NCBI RefSeq assembly: GCF_000717875.1
Contig: NZ_JOCT01000029.1
Location: forward strand, 1-64,000
Direction of reading: 5' to 3'
Origin: Streptomyces sp. NRRL S-455
Lineage (GTDB): Bacteria; Actinomycetota; Actinomycetes; Streptomycetales; Streptomycetaceae
DNA: 64,000 bases
The translations under genes were made by a program, and so were the position numbers. The notes under the pieces are model-generated. The model made no database searches, was not told where the DNA came from, and saw only the letters and a program-made list of their open reading frames with translations. Of the stretch, positions 38,169 through 45,424 are shown one piece after another (the first letter of the stretch is position 1; every line of letters begins with the position of its first letter).

Positions 38169-40002
38169 GGCCGTTCACCGCCCTCGGTACGAGCGAGGTG
38201 GAGATCATGGCCGTGGTGTCGGCGTAGGGGCTGCGGCCGTCGATGACGAGCCGGCCGAACGTGTCCAGGTGGCACAGGTACGTCCCGGACGAGCCGGGCC
38301 GTACGGACGGGGCCGCCGTGGCGACCGCGTGCGTGAACGGGCACGAGTACTCGTACTCACCGCACAGAGGCGGGTGCAGCAGGTCCCACCGGTTGCCCGC
38401 TCCGACGCGGAGCATGTGCTGCGTCCGGGCCTGCTGCACGAGAAGCTGCGCCCGCTCCACCGTGGCCTGCTGCTCCCGCGCGGGCGGGCCGGTCTCGTCC
38501 TGCGTCGGGGGTGGTTCCTCACCCGGCGTGGCCGCGCGTCCGGTGTCCTCGGCCGGGGCCTGCTGCGCTCCTCCGGGCGGCGGGGTGTCGCCTTGCTGGA
38601 CGGCTTCGGCCGTGCCGGGGTCCTGCGGGGAGACGGGGACGATCTGCGGGACGTCCTCGCCGAGCAGTTGCGCCAGGGCGGACGCGGCGCCCGTCGGCAG
38701 GGTGCGGATGATGGTCTTGAGGGACTGTACCCGCAGCTCTTCGTCGTCCGGTGCGTCGTCCTCGTCGAACCCCAGCTCCCGGCGGTACGCCTCGCCGGAC
38801 AGCTCCAGCCGGTCGTAGGCCAGTGTCGCGTTGCCGCTGCGGTCCGGGCTCAGTGCCAGCTCGCTCATGTCGTACCAGACGACCCACGCGGCCGGGTCCT
38901 CGCCGGACAGCTCCAGCCGGGGCTGGAGGTAGCCGCGCGTCAGTGCGTCGCAGATCAGCTCCGCGACGGGGGCTATGTGGGTCTTGAGAGCACCTTCTTC
39001 CAACTGCCAGGCGGACCAGTGGTTCACGTCACCCATGCCCAGTAGCACGTCGGCAGGCATGTCCAGCTTGGTGGCCAGACGCTTGATCGCGCTGTCCCGC
39101 TTCGCGATGATCTTCTCGTCGATCTTCAGCGTGAAGTCGACGTGCTTCACCTTGTCGATCGCCTCGGCCGGGCCGACCAGCGGGATCGGCACCACGGCGG
39201 ACGCGGTACCGGGGTTCTGAATGGCGGTCGCCGCGACGGCGATCCACTCGGACATCAGCGGGTTGGGGTCTTCCTCGAACTCCTCCCTGACTGGGAAGCT
39301 CAGCTCATCCGGGAGCAGCAGGAGTCCGGCGGAGGCCAGCCGGGACAGGTACTCTGCCGTGATCTTCCGGTTGACCAGCTCCAGCTCCCGCATGATCTCC
39401 CGGGCGGACCGGGCCGGGGAGTCGGCCATGTGGAAGAACCGGTCATGCGGCCGCCAGACACGGACGACGTGGTGCTCCGGGGCGAGGTCGCGCCAGTCCT
39501 GGCCGGTGGTCGCGCTCTCCTCGTCCATCACCTGGTACTTGCCGGACTGCACGCGGACCTCGTCCACGGACCGGACCTGCCAGCGCTCAGTCTTGCCGTC
39601 CTGCTCCCCGACCAGGTACCCCTCGCCGGGGAGGGAGAGTTGCACCGTCAGCCGCCTCAGAATCTGCGACTGGCCGGCGACGCCTCCGCCGAAGAGCATC
39701 ATGAGGTCAGCGGCCGTGCCGCTGGTGACGATCTCGGGTTCGTCAGAGCCCGGCTTCAGCCGGCCCGCCCGGAGGCGGACCCTGCTCAGCATGTTGGCCA
39801 GCCACCCGACGCCGAAATTGAACTCGCCGAGGGTGTCGTGGAACTGCCAGACCTCTTCCTGCCATTTCTCTGTCCGGCGCAGGAACTTGGTCTCAGGCCC
39901 AGGCGGTGAGGCAGCGGCGGCCGTCAGCGACTCGGGCGGAGACTGCGGCAGCGGGGCGGGCTCCCGGGCCACACGTCCCCGGAATGCGTCGTACCACGGC
40001 AC
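38152..40002 (-). CDS. portal protein
   Basis: 616 aa from GTG 40002 with GGGGAGG upstream. Starts MPWYDAFRGRVAREP. Central portal-like features are LTVQLSLPGEGYLVGEQDG, HVVRVWRPHDRFFHMADSP (stem/wing), RELELVNRKITAEYLSRL and the ADVLLGMGDVNHWSAWQL clip/crown region. The C-terminal 130 residues are Pro/Gln-rich and end with a Cys-containing segment. Forms the dodecameric DNA channel at the head vertex. Overlaps the MuF start. Confidence 0.88.
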   Translation of the reverse strand: MPWYDAFRGRVAREPAPLPQSPPESLTAAAASPPGPETKFLRRTEKWQEEVWQFHDTLGEFNFGVGWLANMLSRVRLRAGRLKPGSDEPEIVTSGTAADLMMLFGGGVAGQSQILRRLTVQLSLPGEGYLVGEQDGKTERWQVRSVDEVRVQSGKYQVMDEESATTGQDWRDLAPEHHVVRVWRPHDRFFHMADSPARSAREIMRELELVNRKITAEYLSRLASAGLLLLPDELSFPVREEFEEDPNPLMSEWIAVAATAIQNPGTASAVVPIPLVGPAEAIDKVKHVDFTLKIDEKIIAKRDSAIKRLATKLDMPADVLLGMGDVNHWSAWQLEEGALKTHIAPVAELICDALTRGYLQPRLELSGEDPAAWVVWYDMSELALSPDRSGNATLAYDRLELSGEAYRRELGFDEDDAPDDEELRVQSLKTIIRTLPTGAASALAQLLGEDVPQIVPVSPQDPGTAEAVQQGDTPPPGGAQQAPAEDTGRAATPGEEPPPTQDETGPPAREQQATVERAQLLVQQARTQHMLRVGAGNRWDLLHPPLCGEYEYSCPFTHAVATAAPSVRPGSSGTYLCHLDTFGRLVIDGRSPYADTTAMISTSLVPRAVNGHAPAH

Positions 40003-40087
40003 GGCATACCTCCCCGGTTCGGATCGAGGGGCATGGTAGCTGCGATCATCCAAATGGCCGTTTTCACGGCATACCGGCTGCGCGCAC

Positions 40088-40123
40088 GTGAGCCCCGCCG
40101 GCCACCACACCGGCGGGGCTCAC
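40088..40123. terminator. terminator hairpin upstream of portal gene
   Basis: GTGAGCCCCGCCGG and CCGGCGGGGCTCAC, 14-bp arms, 8-base loop. With a second hairpin at 40213-40236 it separates the structural operon from the accessory gene at 40253. The 250-base gap holds no supported gene. Confidence 0.7.
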
Positions 40124-40252
40124 GCATCCCTGTGCACCCTGACCCGAGGAAGCCGGATGAACGCGGGGCACCATACGACGGAAGGTCAATTTCACCTACT
40201 CCCGCACGAAAACCCCGGAGCGGAGATGCTCCGGGGCCAGTGGGGCGAACGG

Positions 40253-40465
40253 TCAGAGCCTTCCGGCCTTGAGCAGCGTGCGGACGGCCTGCCGGAACTC
40301 GCCCTTCAGCTCATCGGCTGCCAGCGCGTCGCGCAGAAACTCGCCGGCCGTGGGGTGGGTCGCCGCCCGACGGGCCGCCCAGCGGAGGTCCGGGGTGACT
40401 CCGTGATCGCCCCGGGCGACCTCGGCGAGAATTTCCTGGGCGTCTGCGATGTGGCTGGAGTTCAT
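40253..40465 (-). CDS. small helical protein, 70 aa
   Basis: ATG 40465 follows AAGGAAAGAAGGAACCGACC. Helical and charged (SSHIADAQEILAEVARGDHG, then WAARRAATHPTAGEFLRDAL). No family was recognised. It has its own TTAATTAA-type promoter and a terminator after it, so it is a single-gene unit. Confidence 0.75.
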   Translation of the reverse strand: MNSSHIADAQEILAEVARGDHGVTPDLRWAARRAATHPTAGEFLRDALAADELKGEFRQAVRTLLKAGRL

Positions 40466-40514
40466 GGTCGGTTCCTTCTTTCCTTGGTCTGTCGGTCCGG
40501 CACTCCGTCCCGAT

Positions 40515-40550
40515 GAATTAATTAAACCACACTCTGTGCGGCCGGGGCAA
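40515..40550 (-). promoter_or_regulatory. TTAATTAA-type promoter/operator, copy 9 (minus)
   Basis: On the minus strand, TTGCCC (40550-40545), 18 bases, TTTAAT (40526-40521) within GGTTTAATTAATTCATCG. Drives the gene at 40465. Confidence 0.65.
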
Positions 40551-40563
40551 CCCCGAGCACGAC

Positions 40564-40596
40564 GAAGCCCCGGAGCCGTACGCGCTCCGGGGCTTC
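40564..40596 (-). terminator. terminator after the ATP-grasp gene
   Basis: GAAGCCCCGGAGC (40564-40576) and GCTCCGGGGCTTC (40584-40596), 13-bp perfect stem, just after the ATP-grasp stop and before promoter copy 9. Confidence 0.75.
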
Positions 40597-40614
40597 GCGG
40601 GGTGTTGCAGTGCG

Positions 40615-41622
40615 CTACACGTCGGCGGACCCTCGCTGCCAGGGCGCCCCCGAGGACGCGCGGTGACCACCGCCGGGGGTGTAGACGTGGGTGGCCAGTG
40701 CCGTCTGGACGAGGTGGTCAGCGATGGCCCGTGAGATGACCATCCCGGTAGACGTTTCCACGAAGCCGAACTGGCCCGCCGGGTTCGCCTCCAGGAACCA
40801 CCACGTGCCGCCCTGGTCGACGGCGAAGTCCAGGGCGGCGTACTCCAGCCCCAGCGTCTGCATGAGCTTCTGGACTTTCTGCGTCAGCGGCAGACTGGCA
40901 CTCACAGCCTCGAAGCCCAGGTCGTTCTCCGGGGCCGCCCTCCAGTCGAACGCCCCGTCGGCGGTGACCTTGCACGGGAACATCCGGTCGCCGATCACCG
41001 TCAGCCGGATGTCGTGTGTCTTGTCCACAGGCCGCTGGAGGTAACACATGGTCTGCCGCACGTGGTCGGCGCCGGCCAGGATCTCCTCGGGGGACACCAG
41101 CCGGGCCTGGACGAACCGGTCCGGGTGCGCGGTGAGGGTCTTGCACACCACCCTTCCGCCCTGTTCCGTGGCGAACGCGGCGGCCCGGTCGGGATCGTTG
41201 GTGAACAGTGCTGGAGGAGTCCGCAGGCCGAGAGACGAGGCGAGATGCAGTTGTCGTGGGCCGGGCCGGGCAGCCTGCGCCCGGAGCGGGTGGTTCACCC
41301 ACAACGTCCCGTCAAGGCCGTACAGGAAGTCCTCCAGGATGGCTCGGGACTCCCGCTGTCCCCACCCACCGGGCAGGCCAGGGTGCCACCAGAAGACGGA
41401 GACAACCGACTGCGAGAGCGTGGAGCGGTGGTCGTCTTCGATGGTGAACCGTAACGGCTCCCCGTCCGAGACGCCGGTCATCCGCAACGCCCCCGGGCGC
41501 GCGAGGTCGGCGGGGTCGATGCGGTGGATGGCGACCCCACGCGCCTGAATCTGCCGTATCACGAGGTCAGCCCCGAGATCGTCAGGTGCGGTGACGACAA
41601 GCACGGTGGGTGGGAGCGGCAT
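40615..41622 (-). CDS. ATP-grasp peptide ligase (graspetide maturase, MvdC/D-like)
   Basis: 335 aa from ATG 41622, overlapping the precursor stop as TGATG. Family enzymes use ATP to join side-chain carboxylates of a precursor to Ser/Thr hydroxyls or Lys amines. The N-terminal domain has RILEDFLYGLDGT-like and WVNHPLRAQAARPG segments. ATP-grasp features are GGRVVCKTLT (ATP-binding Lys), DIRLTVIGDRMFPCKV, and the metal-binding signature ALDFAVDQGGTWWFLEANP followed by GQFGFVE, close to the FLExNPxGQ...E hallmark of microviridin/SAV_5884-type enzymes. No methyltransferase, protease or exporter is adjacent. Controlled by the promoter at 42006. Confidence 0.88.
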   Translation of the reverse strand: MPLPPTVLVVTAPDDLGADLVIRQIQARGVAIHRIDPADLARPGALRMTGVSDGEPLRFTIEDDHRSTLSQSVVSVFWWHPGLPGGWGQRESRAILEDFLYGLDGTLWVNHPLRAQAARPGPRQLHLASSLGLRTPPALFTNDPDRAAAFATEQGGRVVCKTLTAHPDRFVQARLVSPEEILAGADHVRQTMCYLQRPVDKTHDIRLTVIGDRMFPCKVTADGAFDWRAAPENDLGFEAVSASLPLTQKVQKLMQTLGLEYAALDFAVDQGGTWWFLEANPAGQFGFVETSTGMVISRAIADHLVQTALATHVYTPGGGHRASSGAPWQRGSADV

Positions 41623-41894
41623 CAGTCGTCGTCCTTCTTGTGCTCTTTGCTGTTGTGGGTCATGGTCGGCCCGAACAGGGCGTGCGGAACGTGGGCGAAG
41701 TCGTCGTCCTTCTTGAACCCCTTGTGGTTGTGGGTCATCGTCGTGGCCTGGACGTCGGCGACGTCGACCACGGCGTCCCCGTCCGAGGTCACGTTGAGCT
41801 GGCGGAGGCGGTCGAACGTGAACTCCGGGGTCCGGTCGACGGGCGGGGTCGGGACCTCGACGAGGAGTGCAAAGGGGGTACACGTGGCGGTCAC
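41622..41894 (-). CDS. ATP-grasp-targeted RiPP precursor with two repeated cores
   Basis: 90 aa from GTG 41894 with GAAGGAT 7 bases ahead; a longer frame from 41987 is less likely. The leader has TPFALLVEVPTPPVD, like the PFALR-type leader of ATP-grasp target peptides (TIGR04186-like). Two 14-residue cores follow: TMTHNHKGFKKDDD (residues 52-65) and TMTHNSKEHKKDDD (77-90, the exact C-terminus). Each offers Thr and Lys as nucleophiles and three Asp as acceptors, matching a graspetide core. The shared pattern is TMTHNxKxxKKDDD. The adjacent ligase gene overlaps by one base. Confidence 0.88.
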   Translation of the reverse strand: MTATCTPFALLVEVPTPPVDRTPEFTFDRLRQLNVTSDGDAVVDVADVQATTMTHNHKGFKKDDDFAHVPHALFGPTMTHNSKEHKKDDD

Positions 41895-42005
41895 GGTGCC
41901 ATCCTTCGGTTGTGGGGCCGTGCTCTGACGGCCCGTTCCTGTGTTCCTGGTTCCTTGCTCTTGATCCGCGCCCTGGGAGACCAGCACCCGTAGTCGCCGA
42001 TCATG

Positions 42006-42039
42006 GATTAATTAAACCTTAGTTGTGTGACGCACGCAA
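42006..42039 (-). promoter_or_regulatory. TTAATTAA-type promoter/operator, copy 10 (minus)
   Basis: On the minus strand, TTGCGT (42039-42034), 17 bases, TTTAAT (42016-42011) in GGTTTAATTAATCCATGA. Drives the precursor and ATP-grasp genes through a leader of about 110 bases. Confidence 0.7.
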
Positions 42040-42053
42040 CCCTCAGACACGAC

Positions 42054-42083
42054 AAAACCCCGGAGCGTGAAGGCTCCGGGGTT
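42054..42083 (-). terminator. terminator after gntR-like gene
   Basis: AAACCCCGGAGC-type arm (CAAAACCCCGGAGC) pairs with GCTCCGGGGTT. On the minus strand the hairpin is followed by TTTTG, a good U-tract. Confidence 0.75.
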
Positions 42084-42097
42084 CAACCGCGCGGCAT

Positions 42098-42775
42098 TCA
42101 GGACAGAGTGAGCGGGTGGCCCGGCGCGTAGACGGCCTCACCGACACCGATCACCGTGTTGCCGGTGACGTAGACGCTGCGCACCGTCAGCACCCCCCGG
42201 TCGTTGTCCAGGCCGAACTCCGCACGCTCTTCGTCCGTGGTGGTGCGGACGTCCGCTGTCTTGGACGCCACGCGGACCTCGTTGCCGGAACGGTCCTGGT
42301 AGAGAGCCTGCCAGGTGGGATCGCAGGCCCGGGGTTCGTCGATCTCGGGGACGTACTCGGCAACGTCCACGCGCACCCACGACTGCGATGCCTGGACGAC
42401 GTCGCCTCCTCGGGCCACGGTGCGCACGCGGTTCACGCACTCGCCCTCCCCGAGGAGTTCGGCGACCCAGTCGGGCGCCTGCACCCGCTCGCTGCGCTTG
42501 TGGTTGATCGTCTCGCCGGCCTGCGTGATGCCCTGAATGCGCTTCTCGCCCACGATGAGCCGGCGCCGGTCAGCGACGAACACCCCACGCCCCTGCTGGG
42601 AGGTGACGTACCCCTCGGCCTTCAGCAGCGCGATGCCACGATAGACCGCATTGTCGCTGATCATGAACTGCTTCATCAGTGCTGCGGTGGGCGGCAGTTG
42701 GTCTCCCGGCTTCAGAGTTCCCAGGTCAATGCGTGCCCTCAGGTACGAGACCATGCGCGCGACGGTGCCAGCCAT
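42098..42775 (-). CDS. GntR-family regulator with UTRA domain
   Basis: 225 aa from ATG 42775 (GAGGAG upstream). The N-terminal winged helix has LGTLKPGDQLPPTAAL, ISDNAVYRGIALLKAEGYV and SQQGRGVFVADRR. The C-terminal 150 residues fit a UTRA ligand-binding fold (RVRTVARGGDVVQASQSW and VRSVYVTGNTVIGVGE). Regulators of this class control transfer and replication of Streptomyces integrative elements. Divergent from the gene at 42910; it has no TTAATTAA-type promoter. It is the main candidate repressor but its operator is not known. Confidence 0.9.
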   Translation of the reverse strand: MAGTVARMVSYLRARIDLGTLKPGDQLPPTAALMKQFMISDNAVYRGIALLKAEGYVTSQQGRGVFVADRRRLIVGEKRIQGITQAGETINHKRSERVQAPDWVAELLGEGECVNRVRTVARGGDVVQASQSWVRVDVAEYVPEIDEPRACDPTWQALYQDRSGNEVRVASKTADVRTTTDEERAEFGLDNDRGVLTVRSVYVTGNTVIGVGEAVYAPGHPLTLS

Positions 42776-42909
42776 CAGTTTCTCCTCGGGTCTTCCTATC
42801 GGATGTGGTTGACGGTACATCAGCTGTGCCTTAGCTTCCTAGGAGGGTTCCTGTAGGAAGTCCCCCAGGGCATTCCCCTGAATTCGATAAATCACACACG
42901 GAGGACCGC
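42776..42909. promoter_or_regulatory. divergent control region between gntR-like gene and 42910
   Basis: 134 bases with repeated and inverted AGGAA/TTCCT words: CTTCCTAGGAGG (42835-42846) and CCTGTAGGAAG (42850-42860), so CTTCCT and AGGAAG flank 14 bases. These are plausible operator half-sites for GntR autoregulation. An AT-rich GAATTCGATAAATCA lies at 42880-42895. No TTAATTAA element. Confidence 0.5.
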
Positions 42910-43299
42910 ATGGCCGCCACCAGCACTCTGTCCGACGTCAAGACGACCGCCCCGACTGCCCGTCGCGCGGCAGAGATCCACGCAGTGTGGATGGCCGACC
43001 CAGAGATGCCGGACGTGGCCGGGAGCATGGCTGACGCCGTGCGTGTGCTGGCCGTACGGGCCGCCGTGCACGAGCGGACAGGCGACGCGCGGGCCGCCGC
43101 CCTGCCCGCTCCGGCGGCCGTGGAGCTGTCGGCGAGGGTGCTGGAGCGTCAGTTCCCCGAGCTGCGCTGGATCGCGGAGCGCACCGGGCACGTCCTGGTG
43201 CACGGGGCCGACGACGCCCGCTGGGCCCCCGGCGACTACACGCAGCAGGTGTACGTCGGTGCCTTCGGCGCGGTCGGCGGCCGACACTGGTCTGTGTGA
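42910..43299 (+). CDS. hypothetical protein, 129 aa, divergent from gntR-like gene
   Basis: ATG 42910 after GGAGGACCGC. The N-terminus is helical, with MAATSTLSDVKTTAPTARRA and then IHAVWMADPEMPDVAGSM. The C-terminal part is mixed, ending VYVGAFGAVGGRHWSV. One of only two plus-strand genes in the 15-64 kb part. Pairing with a regulator suggests a role in the switch, but no motif supports a function. Confidence 0.75.
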   Translation: MAATSTLSDVKTTAPTARRAAEIHAVWMADPEMPDVAGSMADAVRVLAVRAAVHERTGDARAAALPAPAAVELSARVLERQFPELRWIAERTGHVLVHGADDARWAPGDYTQQVYVGAFGAVGGRHWSV

Positions 43300-43309
43300 C
43301 GATTTCGGG

Positions 43310-43357
43310 CACGACGAAGCCCCGGGACCTGTGGTGGAGTCCCGGGGCTTCGTCGTG
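43310..43357. terminator. long terminator between convergent genes
   Basis: CACGACGAAGCCCCGGGAC and GTCCCGGGGCTTCGTCGTG, a 19-bp perfect stem with a 10-base loop. It serves the plus gene ending at 43299 and the minus gene ending at 43365. Confidence 0.85.
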
Positions 43358-43364
43358 CCTGCGA

Positions 43365-43610
43365 TCAGTCGGAGAACCCAACGCCGAAAGGCATGGAGTC
43401 CGAGGGCAGCGCCCCGTCAGGTACCTCGGCGGTGAACGTCGCAGACGCCCCGTCCTCCGCGACCTCAACGGCGATGATCTTGCACCCACCCTCAATCGGC
43501 TGGCCCTCGATGTTCATCGGAACCGTCTTCCCGATTTGACTGTCAAAGACGTCCGGAGCGAAACGAGACCCCGGGTCGGCGGGCTGGCTGAACTGGACTT
43601 GTCGGCTCAC
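43365..43610 (-). CDS. hypothetical protein, 81 aa
   Basis: GTG 43610 after GGGAGTACCC. Begins MSRQVQFSQPADPGSRFAP. Beta-rich centre (CKIIAVEVAEDGASATFTA) suggests a small beta-sandwich. No family was recognised. Preceded by a degenerate operator at 43632. Confidence 0.7.
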   Translation of the reverse strand: MSRQVQFSQPADPGSRFAPDVFDSQIGKTVPMNIEGQPIEGGCKIIAVEVAEDGASATFTAEVPDGALPSDSMPFGVGFSD

Positions 43611-43631
43611 GGGTACTCCCTGCTTAGACGG

Positions 43632-43650
43632 GTGACTTGATTAAACCAGT
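43632..43650 (-). promoter_or_regulatory. degenerate TTAATTAA-type operator
   Basis: Minus strand reads CTGGTTTAATCAAGTCACC, one change in the central octamer. No TTG-type -35 is found 16-18 bases upstream. It may be an operator without a strong promoter. Confidence 0.5.
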
Positions 43651-43651
43651 G

Positions 43652-44167
43652 TCAGTGGGTGTTGCGGCCGGCCTCGGCGCAGGCGCCGCACGGGCGGCGG
43701 TGGCAGTCACCGCAGACGGCCGGCGGGTAGAAGCTGCGGGTCTCCTGACGCAGGTACCCGTTCTCGCAGGTGCAGGTGTGCACGCACGGAGCGGCCACGG
43801 CCTCCACCGGCCCGGCCGCCGGGATGACGGCGATCATCTCGTCGGGGCGCACCGGGCAGTGCGGGTACAGCGTGATCCACGGGCCGTCGGCCCCGGCCGT
43901 CCACGCCTTGCAGCTCGGGCAGTCAACCTCAAACGCGGCCGGCCGGGCAACGTAGGCGGCGTTCAGGTAGCTCACCCAGTTCAGACGGCTGCCGCGCCGC
44001 AGCGGCTGGTCCGCGTCCCCGACTACGAGGTCTCCGGGCTGCACCTGGTCGGCGCGGACGATGGTCAGGCGGTCCAGGCTGTAGCCCTCGGGGAGGGGAC
44101 GCAGGCCCCAGTCCTCATCGCGGACGCAGGCGACAGCGGGGGTCAGTTCGACGGCTACAGCGGTCAT
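43652..44167 (-). CDS. Cys-rich zinc-binding hypothetical protein, 171 aa
   Basis: ATG 44167 follows AAGGAAAGAAGGAACCGACC. At least three Cys pairs: DCPSCKAW, CVHTCTCENG and CGDCHRRPCGACAEAG near the C-terminus. N-terminal 80 residues have beta character ([15 protein letters not shown]). Possible multi-zinc protein; function unknown. Confidence 0.75.
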   Translation of the reverse strand: MTAVAVELTPAVACVRDEDWGLRPLPEGYSLDRLTIVRADQVQPGDLVVGDADQPLRRGSRLNWVSYLNAAYVARPAAFEVDCPSCKAWTAGADGPWITLYPHCPVRPDEMIAVIPAAGPVEAVAAPCVHTCTCENGYLRQETRSFYPPAVCGDCHRRPCGACAEAGRNTH

Positions 44168-44207
44168 GGTCGGTTCCTTCTTTCCTTGGTCTGCCGGGCC
44201 CCTGCCC

Positions 44208-44245
44208 GATGACTTAATTAAATCACAGTCCGGGCGGGGGTGCAA
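44208..44245 (-). promoter_or_regulatory. TTAATTAA-type promoter/operator, copy 12 (minus)
   Basis: On the minus strand, TTGCAC (44245-44240), 17 bases, TTTAAT (44222-44217) in TGATTTAATTAAGTCATCGG. Drives the gene at 44167. Confidence 0.7.
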
Positions 44246-44263
44246 CCTCGCACGCAGTAGGGG

Positions 44264-44440
44264 TCAGAGTGCGTGCACTCGCATAACCAGAACCTTCGCG
44301 GGTGCCGGGTTCGCGGTAACCAGGTCGGCACGCACGCTTTCGTGGGCGTCGACCGGACCCTTCGCTCGAACCACCCGCTGCCCGGTGCACCGTTCTCCAT
44401 TGGGGCCGAGGATCAGGTACTTCGTCAGGTAGTTCTTCAC
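44264..44440 (-). CDS. small hypothetical protein, 58 aa
   Basis: GTG 44440 overlaps the upstream TGA (GTGA) and has GGAGGATCT ahead. Sequence VKNYLTKYLILGPNGERC then a helix and a final strand KVLVMRVHAL, so a small alpha/beta protein. Third gene of the operon from 45236. Confidence 0.7.
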   Translation of the reverse strand: MKNYLTKYLILGPNGERCTGQRVVRAKGPVDAHESVRADLVTANPAPAKVLVMRVHAL

Positions 44441-44970
44441 AGATCCTCCCCCGCGCCCGGGTCGGTGATGGTGACGCCGTCCCGGACGCGGGACAGGACC
44501 CGGTCGTACTCGCAGCGGGGGTCGTCCCAACCGCCTCCGCCGCCGTCCAGCGTCAGCGTCTTGGCGTTGACCCTCTTCACCCGGTAGGTGTCTTGGCAGG
44601 TCTCGAACGTGCGCACCGTGACGATGTCGCCGACCCGGAAGTCCGCCCGCTCCCACGGCCGGGACCGGGTGGCCACCTTCTCGGCTATCGCGTCCTTGGC
44701 GTCCGCCTTGGCCTTGGCGTGCTTCGCGTTGGCCTGCGCCTGCTTCGCCTTGGTGTACGCGACCAGCGCGCGGTCGGACGCCGCGTCCGCACGGTCCTTG
44801 GTACGCCGGGCGGAGCGGTAGGAGTGGTGGCCGGCGAGCAGCGGCTGCCCGCCGGCGAACCGGCCGTACATGCCGTCCGCCCGCTCACGCATCCCCTCGG
44901 CCTTGGCCGTAAGCCGGTCGGCCTGTTCCTGGAGTCGGTCAGCCCGGCGGCGCTCGGGTGAGGCGCCCAT
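44437..44970 (-). CDS. DUF3560-like coiled-coil protein with KOW-like tail, 177 aa
   Basis: Residues about 10-80 (RLQEQADRLTAKAEGMRER, then GGQPLLAGHHSYRSARRTK) match the DUF3560 pattern with GQPxLxGHHSxxxxRR, a family common on actinobacterial plasmids and phages but of unknown function. A C-terminal beta module (RADFRVGDIVTVR, YRVKRVNAKTLTLDG) is shared with 14221-14622. Middle gene of a three-gene operon. Confidence 0.8.
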   Translation of the reverse strand: MGASPERRRADRLQEQADRLTAKAEGMRERADGMYGRFAGGQPLLAGHHSYRSARRTKDRADAASDRALVAYTKAKQAQANAKHAKAKADAKDAIAEKVATRSRPWERADFRVGDIVTVRTFETCQDTYRVKRVNAKTLTLDGGGGGWDDPRCEYDRVLSRVRDGVTITDPGAGEDL

Positions 44971-45236
44971 CAGACGGCCCGACGCTTCGGCGCTCGGCGG
45001 ACGTTCTGGACGACGTAGTCCTCCGGGTTCTCGGAGTCGAGCGCCCAGGTCTGGCCGGTACGCTCCATCTCCGCACGATGCTTGGCGTTCTTCTCCTTGC
45101 GGAAGGCCACCGTCTCGGCGACCGCGACCCGCACGGCCTCGTCCTTGTCCGCCGCCTGCACCACGCGGGTGCCGGCTCCGATCCGGCCGCCCTTCGGGTG
45201 GCGGATCTCGATCAGGACCCGGAAGGTCTCGCTCAT
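44970..45236 (-). CDS. small basic protein, 88 aa
   Basis: ATG 45236 follows AAGGAAAGAGGAACCCAGC. Starts with a strand (ETFRVLIEIRHPKGG), then a helix DEAVRVAVAETVAFRKEK and a basic tail. Looks like a small alpha/beta, possibly dsRBD- or HicB-like fold; uncertain. First gene after promoter copy 13. Confidence 0.7.
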   Translation of the reverse strand: MSETFRVLIEIRHPKGGRIGAGTRVVQAADKDEAVRVAVAETVAFRKEKNAKHRAEMERTGQTWALDSENPEDYVVQNVRRAPKRRAV

Positions 45237-45282
45237 GCTGGGTTCCTCTTTCCTTGGTCTGTCGGGCCGTTCGTCCTGCCCG

Positions 45283-45319
45283 ATGACTTAATTAAATCAT
45301 AGGTCTGTGAGGTGAACAA
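45283..45319 (-). promoter_or_regulatory. TTAATTAA-type promoter/operator, copy 13 (minus)
   Basis: On the minus strand, TTGTTC (45319-45314), 17 bases, TTTAAT (45296-45291) in TATGATTTAATTAAGTCATC. Drives the three-gene operon 45236-44264. Confidence 0.7.
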
Positions 45320-45371
45320 CCCGGAGGATGCCACGGAACAGGGTTCCCGCAGAATCGCTCTAGGCGAAGCG

Positions 45372-45387
45372 CAAAACGTGTGTTTTG
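45372..45387. repeat. short inverted repeat upstream of integrase
   Basis: CAAAAC-GTGT-GTTTTG, 6-bp arms, 38 bases before the integrase start, in the gap between divergent genes. It could be part of an att core or an integrase/regulator binding site. Too short to call. Confidence 0.35.
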
Positions 45388-45424
45388 AGCACGCCCGAAC
45401 CGGCCTCCGGATAGGCTCAGCGAT

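Noticed and set aside
42098..42775. Calling the GntR protein the repressor of all TTAATTAA-type sites
   Set aside because: Its own divergent region lacks that site and has different inverted words, so the assignment is unsupported.
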